54,578 nucleotides of DNA, taken from the NCBI GenBank assembly GCA_020629515.1, contig JAHDDE010000025.1, forward strand, positions 1 through 54,578, given 5' to 3'. The position numbers and the translations under genes were made by a program. Below the pieces are notes generated by a model, which was not told where the DNA came from, did no database searches, and saw only the letters and a program-made list of their open reading frames with translations. This DNA comes from Saprospiraceae bacterium. GTDB lineage: Bacteria; Bacteroidota; Bacteroidia; Chitinophagales; Saprospiraceae. Positions 32,142 to 41,307 of the stretch are shown piece by piece (positions within the stretch are counted from its first letter, which is position 1; each line of letters opens with the position of its first letter).

Positions 32142-34751
32142 ATGGCTCAAAGTAGTTCCGCAAATGAGTTTAAAGCATATAGTTTTAATAATATTCAAGT
32201 ATACTCTTCTACTGAATGGCTTGCAGACAATAAAAAACAGTATAAGCAAGTATTCGAACAATCACAACTTAAATATATATATGTTGATCTAACTTTAATC
32301 AACAAACTTTATGATAGAGAAAACTGGGACATAAAGGTTGAATTAAAATGTTTTAATATTAGCAAAGGCAAAATAGAAACATGCTCCTTAAATATTAATA
32401 AAGAGATTGATAAAAAAGATCATATCATACATATACGTGAGGGATGGGGGCATAAAAAAAGAGGAACTTTTTGGAAAAGAGGAAAGTATGTTTGGGAAGT
32501 ATATATAGACAATAACAGGGTAGCCTCTAAATATTTTTATGTTGAAGATCTTTCCACTTCCTCTATAATTTATCCAGAACTAGCAGTAAAAGTGGAGAAC
32601 ATTTCATTTTATGAAAGTGGAGTGGACAATATCGATTTGACATCTTTAAGAAAGTACTGTACCACATTTGATATCAAAACAACGAGGTATGTATTCTTTG
32701 AGGTTTTATTGGATAATAGAATAAAAAATATAGATTGGCAGGCAGAATTTACGATTAAGTATTACAATGAAGCAAGTGATCTCAAAGGGGTGATTAATCG
32801 AATAGAGCATATCAAAAAAGATCAATATAAAATTGAAATTAATGGTGGATGGGGAAGTAATGTGATAGGTTCTTGGAGAAAAGGGAAGTATTCAGTGTGC
32901 ATTATATTTCAGGACAAAGTAATTGCTTCTGGTTCATTTTTAATAGGTAATACAACTTCTGAAGGCAACAATGTGGTAGAGTATCCACAAAATATTAAGG
33001 AACTCGAGAAGTCATTTTCCTCAAAAACAGCACAAAGAGATAATGCCCTTGGTGAATTGCATGAATTGATTGGACTGAAAAACATTAAAAGAAGAATTCA
33101 CGAGCATACTAAATATCTCAAGTTTGTAGAACTCAGAAGATCTAAAGGTCTTGAGAAAGAAAAGCATATTACTCTTCATAGCATATTTAGTGGAAACCCT
33201 GGAACTGGAAAAACTACAGTAGCTCGATTAATGGGTAATATCTATCATGATATTGGATTACTATCAAAAGGGCATGTACATGAAGTAAGTCGTGTGGATC
33301 TCATAGGTGAATATATCGGCCAAACTGCACCTAAAGTCAAAGAAGCAATTGAAAAGGCTAGAGGGGGAGTATTATTTATTGACGAAGCTTATTCTCTTGC
33401 TCGAACAAATGAAGACAATAAAGATTTTGGTCGTGAAGCAATAGAAATTCTCATTAAAGAAATGAGTAATATCAATTGCGATTTTATGGTAATTGCCGCG
33501 GGCTATCCAGTAGAAATGAAAAAGTTCGTTGATAGTAATCCTGGATTGAGTTCAAGGTTTAAATATTCTTATCACTTTAATGATTATAATCTCGAAGAGT
33601 TATTTGCTATCAAGGATCTAGTTTCTTCTAATATGAATTTAAAATTCACTCCTCAAGCATCTAAAGCAATAGATGAGATTATCTATGAAGCCTATAGAAA
33701 CAAGAAGAATAATTTTGGGAATGCACGTTTTGTTCATTCACTTATAGAAAAATCAAAGATTCAGTTGGGGATCAGATTAATGTCAAAAAGATCCAATAAC
33801 CTGTCCATTGAAGAGCTTATGACACTTAAACTTCAAGATATTCTTCCGCTACAAAAGTATAGCTCTATACATGGCGTTAGAAATAGAATTATAGATGAAA
33901 AAGGGTTGGCTGATGCTTTGGATGAGTTAAACCAATTAACTGGTCTTGAGGACGTTAAAAAAAGAATACAAGAACTGACTTTTATTTTTAAAGATTCTGA
34001 TTCAGTCAGATTAGATTCTGTTACCCATGGGCTTCACTCAATCTTTATTGGCAATCCAGGTACAGGTAAAACAACTGTTGCAAGAATAATAAGTAAAGTC
34101 TATAAAGCCTTAGGCTTGTTAAGTAAGGGCCATCTTGTGGAAACAGACAGACAAGGATTAGTTGCCGGTTATATTGGACAAACTGAGAATAAAACCAAAG
34201 AATTAATAAATCAAGCAAAAGGTGGAGTATTATTTATCGATGAGGCTTATTCTTTAAGCAAAGGCGGGTCAAAGGATTTTGGTCAAGAAGCAATACAGAT
34301 CTTACTCAAAAATATGGAGGATTTACGTCATGATCTTTGTGTAATAGTAGCAGGTTATCCAAAAGAAATGTCCGATTTTCTGAATATGAACCCTGGCTTG
34401 AAGTCAAGGTTTGATTACACCTATATTTTTGAAGATTTTGATTTGGATCAACTTATGAAGATTGCACTGAATTATATAAATCAAATGAATTATAGGATTT
34501 CAAAAGATGCCAAAGTGAGTTTAAGAGCAATTTTCAAAGAACTACGATCTGAAAAAACTGCATCATTCGGTAATGCACGAACGGTAAGAAAAATATTACA
34601 AGAAATCATACATACACAGAACCTGCGCAGATCCGAACAAAATAAAAAGTCTAAAATATCCCAAAAACTAATTAAGGATATTGATATTAAAACATCAAAC
34701 TTTAGTATCAAATTAGACTACCAGTTCAAAAGAAATCCAATAGGTTTTTAA
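32142..34751 (+). CDS. Twin CbbX-like AAA+ ATPase with duplicated N-terminal beta domain
   Basis: An 869-residue cytoplasmic protein in four parts. Residues 17-136 and 150-270 are two copies of a beta-rich domain sharing the ending W..GKYxxxIxxxxxVAS/IASxxFxI and a GWG motif (REGWGHKKRG; NGGWGSNVIGSW). Then come two AAA+ modules of the CbbX/SpoVK type. Module 1 has Walker A GNPGTGKTT (351-359), pore loop EYIGQT (390-395), Walker B LFIDEAYSLA (411-420), Arg finger NPGLSSRF (R472) and GNAR (526-529). Module 2 has the same set: Walker A at 637-645, GYIGQT at 676, FIDEAYSLS at 698, R756 and GNAR at 810. Both look active. It is probably a hexameric remodelling motor; the N-terminal pair would choose the client, which is unknown. 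Confidence 0.85.
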   Translation: MAQSSSANEFKAYSFNNIQVYSSTEWLADNKKQYKQVFEQSQLKYIYVDLTLINKLYDRENWDIKVELKCFNISKGKIETCSLNINKEIDKKDHIIHIREGWGHKKRGTFWKRGKYVWEVYIDNNRVASKYFYVEDLSTSSIIYPELAVKVENISFYESGVDNIDLTSLRKYCTTFDIKTTRYVFFEVLLDNRIKNIDWQAEFTIKYYNEASDLKGVINRIEHIKKDQYKIEINGGWGSNVIGSWRKGKYSVCIIFQDKVIASGSFLIGNTTSEGNNVVEYPQNIKELEKSFSSKTAQRDNALGELHELIGLKNIKRRIHEHTKYLKFVELRRSKGLEKEKHITLHSIFSGNPGTGKTTVARLMGNIYHDIGLLSKGHVHEVSRVDLIGEYIGQTAPKVKEAIEKARGGVLFIDEAYSLARTNEDNKDFGREAIEILIKEMSNINCDFMVIAAGYPVEMKKFVDSNPGLSSRFKYSYHFNDYNLEELFAIKDLVSSNMNLKFTPQASKAIDEIIYEAYRNKKNNFGNARFVHSLIEKSKIQLGIRLMSKRSNNLSIEELMTLKLQDILPLQKYSSIHGVRNRIIDEKGLADALDELNQLTGLEDVKKRIQELTFIFKDSDSVRLDSVTHGLHSIFIGNPGTGKTTVARIISKVYKALGLLSKGHLVETDRQGLVAGYIGQTENKTKELINQAKGGVLFIDEAYSLSKGGSKDFGQEAIQILLKNMEDLRHDLCVIVAGYPKEMSDFLNMNPGLKSRFDYTYIFEDFDLDQLMKIALNYINQMNYRISKDAKVSLRAIFKELRSEKTASFGNARTVRKILQEIIHTQNLRRSEQNKKSKISQKLIKDIDIKTSNFSIKLDYQFKRNPIGF

Positions 34752-36343
34752 AGTTTTACTATAACTCCAGCCGACACATTACGCCCAAATACACCGTAAC
34801 CATCAAATACCTGAAAGTTATCGTTTAGCACATTTTGTATCCCTGCAGAAATAGTGAGATTGTTTATAGGCCTAAACACAGCACCGATATCCAAATTCTT
34901 TCTAATACCACTCTGATTTAATCCAGTGAATGTAGAGACAGAAAGGTTCTGCGAAGAAGAAAAGTTTGCGTTTAGATTAACTTCTAATTTATCATTAGCG
35001 GTATTGAATCCGAAATTATAGGTAAGCTCGAATTGCGGCTTTAAATAAAGTATATCCATTGCATCGTAATGAGCATAAGACATTCTTATAGAATTATGGA
35101 ATATTTTATTTAAATCATACGAAGCACTTATCGTTAGATAGGCTTTATTATAATCAACTTGATTGAATAATATGTTTGCTTCTTCATCAAATGAACTAAA
35201 ATTAATGTCGTTTTCGATTCTATCGAAACCAATAAGTAACTGTGCTTTTACTTTCTGCATGAACCATTTATCAAAACCAACAGAGTGCTTTCTCTTTCTA
35301 CTTATGAAAGGAACTATTCGATCAAATGCGACATAAGGGTTAATATTATTTATATAATCTGCTCCAACATAACTATTCTTTTCACTAATGTTGATGGTAA
35401 TAAACTCTTCCGAGGACAAATAATAATTAGCATATAAAGAAGGATAGATACTCAATTCATCATTTGACAAATTAAAACTTGCACCCCAATTGAGTGATAA
35501 TCTATTAGTATTTGTCCTTATAAAAAGCTTTGCATTATGGTTACGTAAATTCTGTAGACCATTATTACGGCTTATTGTGTTTGAAGATTCTAATTGGAGA
35601 GACGTTTTTGAACTGAAGGAATAGGAAATAGAAGGATCAATAAGGACAATGTTTTCTTTTATGCCCATTAGATCATTTTTGAAGGTTCTTAACATAGATT
35701 TAAGTCTAAAGTTGACCTTCTTTTCAGCAGAGTTAAACGACCTTATTGTATGTGCAATTTCATAGTGTTCAGTTCTTTGAAAGTCATTTTCTCGTTCTGA
35801 TGGAATAATATTTTGTCCATACTTCCCGAATGAATTTTTGCCTCCTGCAATTTTTATATTACTGAGAATTTTATCAGATAGATAATAGTTTAGGTTTGTA
35901 CCGATATTATATAATTCGAATTCTTTATTAAGAATAATCTCTTCATTCCATTTTATGTATTCAGCATTTAAGCTAATGTCAAAATAATTGTCCACTTGAT
36001 ATTTATAAAACAGCTCTCCGTCCCATTCAGATAATGAGCCTTTATTAACTTTCAAAAAACCATTTGATACATATATTGGTTCTTCTTTAATAAAAGGTAC
36101 AGGCTTTACTTCTAAATCGAATGCAGTTTCTGTTTTAGAATCAAGAGATATTAATGAATCCTTGTAATTATCTCTTTGATCAGATCTGATTAAAGCATTG
36201 GTATAGTTTCTATAGATTGGCTCAGCTTTGTATATTTCTGTATAAAAGTCTTTAACTACTTTTAGCTCATTGTCAGCAATAGATTGACTAAATAGCTGAG
36301 CAGTATATATGGTTATTACAAATAAAGAAAATAAAGTTTTCAT
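34748..36343 (-). CDS. Outer-membrane beta-barrel protein of unknown function
   Basis: A 531-residue exported protein with a signal peptide (LFSLFVITIYTAQLFS before QS). A soluble region of about 80 residues is followed by many amphipathic beta strands, ending in NVLNDNFQVFDGYGVFGRNV and a terminal strand SAGVIVKL like those of TonB-dependent receptors. No plug domain is visible, so it is not a full receptor. It follows the 976-residue TPR gene by 12 bases and is surely co-transcribed with it. Its last 4 bases overlap the convergent AAA+ gene. The function is unknown; an outer-membrane channel or assembly factor working with the TPR partner is inference. Confidence 0.75.
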   Translation of the reverse strand: MKTLFSLFVITIYTAQLFSQSIADNELKVVKDFYTEIYKAEPIYRNYTNALIRSDQRDNYKDSLISLDSKTETAFDLEVKPVPFIKEEPIYVSNGFLKVNKGSLSEWDGELFYKYQVDNYFDISLNAEYIKWNEEIILNKEFELYNIGTNLNYYLSDKILSNIKIAGGKNSFGKYGQNIIPSERENDFQRTEHYEIAHTIRSFNSAEKKVNFRLKSMLRTFKNDLMGIKENIVLIDPSISYSFSSKTSLQLESSNTISRNNGLQNLRNHNAKLFIRTNTNRLSLNWGASFNLSNDELSIYPSLYANYYLSSEEFITINISEKNSYVGADYINNINPYVAFDRIVPFISRKRKHSVGFDKWFMQKVKAQLLIGFDRIENDINFSSFDEEANILFNQVDYNKAYLTISASYDLNKIFHNSIRMSYAHYDAMDILYLKPQFELTYNFGFNTANDKLEVNLNANFSSSQNLSVSTFTGLNQSGIRKNLDIGAVFRPINNLTISAGIQNVLNDNFQVFDGYGVFGRNVSAGVIVKL

Positions 36344-36355
36344 CTTATTGATTTT

Positions 36356-39286
36356 CTATAAGTTCAATGTGTTCAATCTTTTTTGCGCTTCTTCCTTTAG
36401 CTGAGTAGGGATAACTATATCAGAATCAAGTAAACCTTCTAATGAGGCTATTGCCATCGTTTTGTCTCCATTAATGAAATAAGCATCAGATAAAAGAATG
36501 ACCCCCTTAGTAAGCCAAGCAATATCCTCAATTAATAATTCATAATTGTCTGTGATAGATGTTATACAGTCTTCAATTTTATTGGTATTGAATAAGGCAA
36601 GAGAATTAAAAAATATGGTTTTCGGGTTATGATCAATATATTTATTCCATGTATCTTTTTCACTTAGAGATAGCACTTCTCGCCATTTTTCTTCGCTTGC
36701 TAATTGATAATACACTTTAGTAATTAATTCTCTTTTCTGATCTGTAGTTAATGTAGATTCTACCTTTTTAAAATATTTCAGGGATTGATCTATTCGTTTT
36801 AAGCTTGTATAGGCTGAGATAATATGATAACCAGAGTTTTCTATTTCTTCAAACCATTTTAAATTATTGGTTTCGATTAGTTCTTCAAAATTCTTGTTCT
36901 TTACTAGTTCATCATATAGTAATGTTGCTACTTCTTTGAAATGAGCAGATGTCGGATACTTATCTAAGTATTTTTTATACTCTTGAAAAGAAATCTCCCC
37001 TTTACTTTTTCGAATACTCATCAAATAGTAGGAAATTTCGGCCGAATACATAGATTCGGGAAATGCAGAAGTATGTTTATTTAATTCAGCTTCGGCTATA
37101 TCATATTCCCCATCAAGAAACTTATTTTTTGCAAATGAAAACAATAGCTCTTCAGCATTCACATCATTATCAAGAGAAGCTAATTTTACTAGCGCGTCCG
37201 AGTTGATTTTATAGTCACTATATATTTCTCTTAAAGAGTTCTTTGCTATATCCTTAATCTCTTCATCCGATGAAGACTGCAAAAGCAATTTGTAGTATTC
37301 TTCAGCTTGATTGTAGTCCCCAGCATTGACATTAATTAAGCCTAATTGGAGAAGCGCATTGTCCACAATATTTTGATCTTTCGAAGCCTTTAATAGGCTT
37401 AGATAGTGACGTTTAGAATTATCAAATTGTCCTAAATTGAAATAAGCTTTAGCCGCTTTATCGGTAGCCGAACTTAAATAAATACTGTTCGGAAATCCCC
37501 TTATTAGATCTTCTAATACTACTATCTGATCATAGTTTTGTCCTTTTATCTGATGTATAAGTGCTTCTTGATTTAATGCATAATCTGCGTTGGCATAACG
37601 CTCTGATGACATCAATTGATAAATTTCTAATGCCTGAGAATAATTCTCGAGCAATAAATAACTATCACCTATACGTGCCATCAAATCCTGATGTATTAAT
37701 TTATGACTTCCGCTACTTTCTTTTTGAATTATTTCATTGGCTTGATTAAAATATCCTAATGCAATAGAGGTTTGTTTAATGTGATAGTAATGATACCCTA
37801 AGATGTAGTAAGAGTCTATTAAAAGCGCATGACCCGGATTTATGCGTTTCATCCTACGTGTTAATAGCTCTAACTTGTTTATGTTATCTCGATTTTTTGC
37901 GATAGATAGTTCTGATAATATTCTAATAATATCAAGAGACACTATCTCGATTGATTCAGGAGCGATTTTTCTCAGCAATTCCGATATACTATTAAGAGAC
38001 TGATCAGACTCGCTCGTACTTATTTCATTTATACCGAGATTGTATAATGTTTGACTTAACTCGCTTTTCGTTTGATTCGTTAAAAGTTGCTTATTGACAA
38101 GTTCAGATATTAATTCAAGATTGCTTAAGTCAGCAATTTGATTATTAATTAAGCCTTGAGACTTTTTCTTATAAATTTCATTCTTAATTTTATTTGCATT
38201 CACCAGCGATAGCTCAATGTTACCTTGTCGAGCATAATTTGTCGCAATATTCAACCATAGTAAGTCTTGATTTATGTTCGTAGTACTCAATTCGTTGAAG
38301 ATATAATTCGATTCTTCATAATCTCCGACTACTCCTAAAGCAATGGCCTTTTCAAACTTAGCTCTATCACTCAGTTTTGTCAATCCAACTTTGTCAGTTA
38401 GTTTGATTGTTTTATTATAATGGCCTAAGGTGTTATTCATAATCGCAAACAATTCAACAAAAAGTGGGTCATCCTTAAAATCGAATTTTGCAATAGCCTC
38501 CAATGATGATTTGAAGTCGTCATTATGATAATATGATAGAGCTATCACTTTTGCTAATCCTTCATGGTTAAAAAGGTTTTTCTCTTTTATCCTTGGACTA
38601 TAATGTCTAATTACCTCTTTATATTTTTTTTGAGCAAACAGAGATGCGCTGAGATAATAAGGCATATGATTAGAGAGATATTCAGTTGGACGCACTTGTA
38701 AAAGCTGCTTCCGACTTTCTTCGAATTGATTATTTAGAAAATAAATTAATCCCGAATAATAGTATGCGTATTCGCGCTCAACTCCTGATGAGTTAACAGC
38801 TTTTTTAAAATGAGTAAGTGCTTCATTTAAATTTTTATTTTTAAAGGCTTCATAACCCACATAAAAACTTAATGCGGAAGAATACGCTTTATCAGCTCCT
38901 ATATTTCCAACATATTCATTGAGAGTCAGTCCATTTGGCAATACTTCATTAACGCTTTCCTTTTTTACGAGGTTATGAATCAACTTACTAACTATTTTAT
39001 CTTTTTTTAGACCGTTGTCAAAATTCTGTATGTCATAAGCTAATTCTGGTCGATCTAAATAAATCTTGGATATCAATAAATTCCTATTGAAATGGATCCG
39101 TTCAACTAAATCTTGAGAGCTATATGTTTCTTGATCAGAGAGAGAATGGAATAATCTCTCTTTGACAATTTCACTATCGTCTAATTTGAAACTATGTTTT
39201 AATTCAGAAACAGACTGACCAATTAATCCGACAATTCCAATATAGAAAAAGCTAAAAATCAAATTGAAGTATAACAACTTATACAT
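36356..39286 (-). CDS. Large exported TPR protein
   Basis: A 976-residue protein with an N-terminal hydrophobic signal (FNLIFSFFYIGIVGLIGQ) and tetratricopeptide-type helical repeats over most of its length. Examples are KNLNEALTHFKKAVNSSGVE, YSQALEIYQLMSSERYANAD, FDNSKRHYLSLLKASKDQNI and DYNQAEEYYKLLLQSSSDEE. No lipobox cysteine is visible. It is expected in the periplasm as an extended solenoid. It leads a two-gene operon with a 531-residue outer-membrane barrel; similar large-TPR/barrel pairs occur in other Bacteroidota, from memory. It might be a periplasmic scaffold for the barrel. Confidence 0.82.
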   Translation of the reverse strand: MYKLLYFNLIFSFFYIGIVGLIGQSVSELKHSFKLDDSEIVKERLFHSLSDQETYSSQDLVERIHFNRNLLISKIYLDRPELAYDIQNFDNGLKKDKIVSKLIHNLVKKESVNEVLPNGLTLNEYVGNIGADKAYSSALSFYVGYEAFKNKNLNEALTHFKKAVNSSGVEREYAYYYSGLIYFLNNQFEESRKQLLQVRPTEYLSNHMPYYLSASLFAQKKYKEVIRHYSPRIKEKNLFNHEGLAKVIALSYYHNDDFKSSLEAIAKFDFKDDPLFVELFAIMNNTLGHYNKTIKLTDKVGLTKLSDRAKFEKAIALGVVGDYEESNYIFNELSTTNINQDLLWLNIATNYARQGNIELSLVNANKIKNEIYKKKSQGLINNQIADLSNLELISELVNKQLLTNQTKSELSQTLYNLGINEISTSESDQSLNSISELLRKIAPESIEIVSLDIIRILSELSIAKNRDNINKLELLTRRMKRINPGHALLIDSYYILGYHYYHIKQTSIALGYFNQANEIIQKESSGSHKLIHQDLMARIGDSYLLLENYSQALEIYQLMSSERYANADYALNQEALIHQIKGQNYDQIVVLEDLIRGFPNSIYLSSATDKAAKAYFNLGQFDNSKRHYLSLLKASKDQNIVDNALLQLGLINVNAGDYNQAEEYYKLLLQSSSDEEIKDIAKNSLREIYSDYKINSDALVKLASLDNDVNAEELLFSFAKNKFLDGEYDIAEAELNKHTSAFPESMYSAEISYYLMSIRKSKGEISFQEYKKYLDKYPTSAHFKEVATLLYDELVKNKNFEELIETNNLKWFEEIENSGYHIISAYTSLKRIDQSLKYFKKVESTLTTDQKRELITKVYYQLASEEKWREVLSLSEKDTWNKYIDHNPKTIFFNSLALFNTNKIEDCITSITDNYELLIEDIAWLTKGVILLSDAYFINGDKTMAIASLEGLLDSDIVIPTQLKEEAQKRLNTLNL

Positions 39287-39391
39287 AACAATATTTTATA
39301 ATATATAAATGTAGTTATTACAACCGATAAGGACAAATTGTTGATGACTTAATTGAGAACATATAATAATTTATTTATATATAAATCTTAA

Positions 39392-39409
39392 TTCTATTAT
39401 TTAATAGAA
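39392..39409. repeat. 18-bp palindrome upstream of the M1 peptidase gene
   Basis: TTCTATTA-TT-TAATAGAA is a perfect inverted repeat 30 bases before the ATG, just upstream of the candidate -7 box, a typical spot for a regulator operator. It has no T-run. Confidence 0.35.
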
Positions 39410-39426
39410 AACCCCAATTCATTGTA

Positions 39427-39434
39427 TAAATTTG
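39427..39434 (+). promoter_or_regulatory. Candidate M1 peptidase promoter, -7 box TAAATTTG
   Basis: TAAATTTG matches TAnnTTTG but ends only 4 bases before the ATG at 39439, which would make the message leaderless or nearly so. The match may be chance. Confidence 0.3.
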
Positions 39435-39438
39435 AGAT

Positions 39439-41286
39439 ATGAAGTATATATATCATCTCATCTTCCTTATAGGATGTTTCAACCTTTTATCTGCACAATC
39501 CGATAGATGGCAACAAGAAGTCAATTACAAGATGAAAATTGATTTTGATGTTGATAATCATACATACAAAGGAGAACAAAAACTTCGCTATAAGAACAAT
39601 TCTCCAGATACACTCAACAAAGTATTCTACCATTTGTACTTCAATGCCTTTCAACCAGGTAGTATGATGGATGAAAGGTCCAGAACTATAATGGATCCAG
39701 ATCGTCGAGTCGGTGATAGGATCTCTAAATTATTGGACGACGAAATGGGATACATAAAAGTGTCCAGTTTGAAGCAAGATGGTAAAGACCTTCAATTCGA
39801 AGTAGTAGGCACTATATTGGAAGTTACTTTAAACAAGGCTATAACACCTGGAAAGTCAGCTAACTTAGAAATGAATTACGAGGCACAAGTGCCTATACAA
39901 ATTAGACGATCTGGTAGAAATAGTTCTGAAGGAATTGATTATAGCATGGCTCAATGGTACCCAAAGCTTTGCGAATATGATTATCAAGGATGGCATGCCA
40001 ATCCTTACGTCGGAAGAGAATTTTATGGGATCTGGGGAGATTTTGAAGTCGAAATTAAAATTGATGATAGCTATACTCTTGGAGCCACAGGTATTTTACA
40101 AAATGCTAAGAAAATAGGGCGTGGATATTCTGATGAATCAGCAAAAGTAAAAGGCAAAAAAATATGCTGGAAGTTTAAAGCTGAGAATGTACATGATTTT
40201 GTTTGGGCAGCAGATAGAGATTATGTGGTTGAGGCCAAGATGACCGATTCTGGTGTGAAGATTTATTATGTATATCAACCTGGCGAAAGAACTACAGAGA
40301 ATTGGCAGAATCTTCATAAGCCTATGAATGAAGCCCTTAAGTTCATGAACAAGAATTTCGGAGAATATCCTTATCCAGTTTATTCTTTTATACAAGGCGG
40401 TGATGGTGGCATGGAATACCCAATGGCCACATTGATTACCGGTGAGCGTTCTTTTGGAAGTTTAGTAGGAGTATCTGTCCACGAGTGGATGCATAGTTGG
40501 TACCAGATGCTTTTAGGTACAAATGAAGCTCTCTATCCATGGATGGACGAAGGGTTTACAACCTATGGGAGCTCAAAAGTTATGAACCATTTGAGAGAAA
40601 AAGAACTAATCCCTGGATCAACTGCAGCTATACATCCTAATGAAGGAAATATTAAAGGCTATGTTAACTTTGCCAAGACAGGATTGGAGGAGCCGATATC
40701 AACCCACTCAGATCATTATATCACCAATAGCGCATATGGGCGAGGATCATATACTAAAGGTGCGGTATTCCTTAAACAACTGGAGTATGTGATAGGAGAA
40801 AATGCAGTAAAAACTGGCTTGATCAAATACTATAATGAGTGGAAATATAAACACCCTAATGTAAATGATTTCATACGAGTGATGGAGAAAGTTTCTGGTA
40901 TTGAATTAGACTGGTACAAAGAATATTTCGTAAACACTGTACATACTATAGACTATGGGATAGATAGTGTGTTAATCGATAATGACAAAGCAACGAAGAT
41001 TGTTTTGTACAAAAATGGAGTAATGCCTATGCCTGTAGACGTAAATATTAAACTGATTAATGGAACAAGTCAAAATTATAATATACCACTTAGAATAATG
41101 AGAGGTAATAAAAAAGATGATGGCCTTCATGTTTTTACTATAGCTGAAGATTGGCCATGGACTCATCGTTTTTATGAACTTATAGTTCCATTTGATCTTT
41201 CAGAAATCGAAGCCATCGAAATTGATAAATCCTTTAGAATGGCTGACGCAGATCGATCAAATAATGTCTGGGTAAAAACTGAATAA
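39439..41286 (+). CDS. Exported M1-family zinc metallopeptidase
   Basis: A 615-residue gluzincin aminopeptidase-type protein. It has a signal peptide (MKYIYHLIFLIGCFNLLSA before QS), an N-terminal beta saddle, and the zinc site HEWMH (H348, E349, H352) followed 18 residues later by E371 in WMDEGFTTYG. The exopeptidase motif is the variant GGMEYP instead of GAMEN, as in several Bacteroidota members. It lacks a T9SS sorting domain, so it is probably periplasmic. The role is likely peptide processing or nutrient peptide breakdown; specificity is not readable. It is monocistronic. Confidence 0.93.
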   Translation: MKYIYHLIFLIGCFNLLSAQSDRWQQEVNYKMKIDFDVDNHTYKGEQKLRYKNNSPDTLNKVFYHLYFNAFQPGSMMDERSRTIMDPDRRVGDRISKLLDDEMGYIKVSSLKQDGKDLQFEVVGTILEVTLNKAITPGKSANLEMNYEAQVPIQIRRSGRNSSEGIDYSMAQWYPKLCEYDYQGWHANPYVGREFYGIWGDFEVEIKIDDSYTLGATGILQNAKKIGRGYSDESAKVKGKKICWKFKAENVHDFVWAADRDYVVEAKMTDSGVKIYYVYQPGERTTENWQNLHKPMNEALKFMNKNFGEYPYPVYSFIQGGDGGMEYPMATLITGERSFGSLVGVSVHEWMHSWYQMLLGTNEALYPWMDEGFTTYGSSKVMNHLREKELIPGSTAAIHPNEGNIKGYVNFAKTGLEEPISTHSDHYITNSAYGRGSYTKGAVFLKQLEYVIGENAVKTGLIKYYNEWKYKHPNVNDFIRVMEKVSGIELDWYKEYFVNTVHTIDYGIDSVLIDNDKATKIVLYKNGVMPMPVDVNIKLINGTSQNYNIPLRIMRGNKKDDGLHVFTIAEDWPWTHRFYELIVPFDLSEIEAIEIDKSFRMADADRSNNVWVKTE

Positions 41287-41307
41287 ATATGGATTAGGAA
41301 GCTAATT

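Noticed and set aside
32142-34751. Calling the twin-AAA+ protein a Rubisco activase (CbbX) or EccA
   Set aside because: The AAA+ motifs match that clade, but there is no Rubisco or type VII secretion gene, and the N-terminal domains differ from both.
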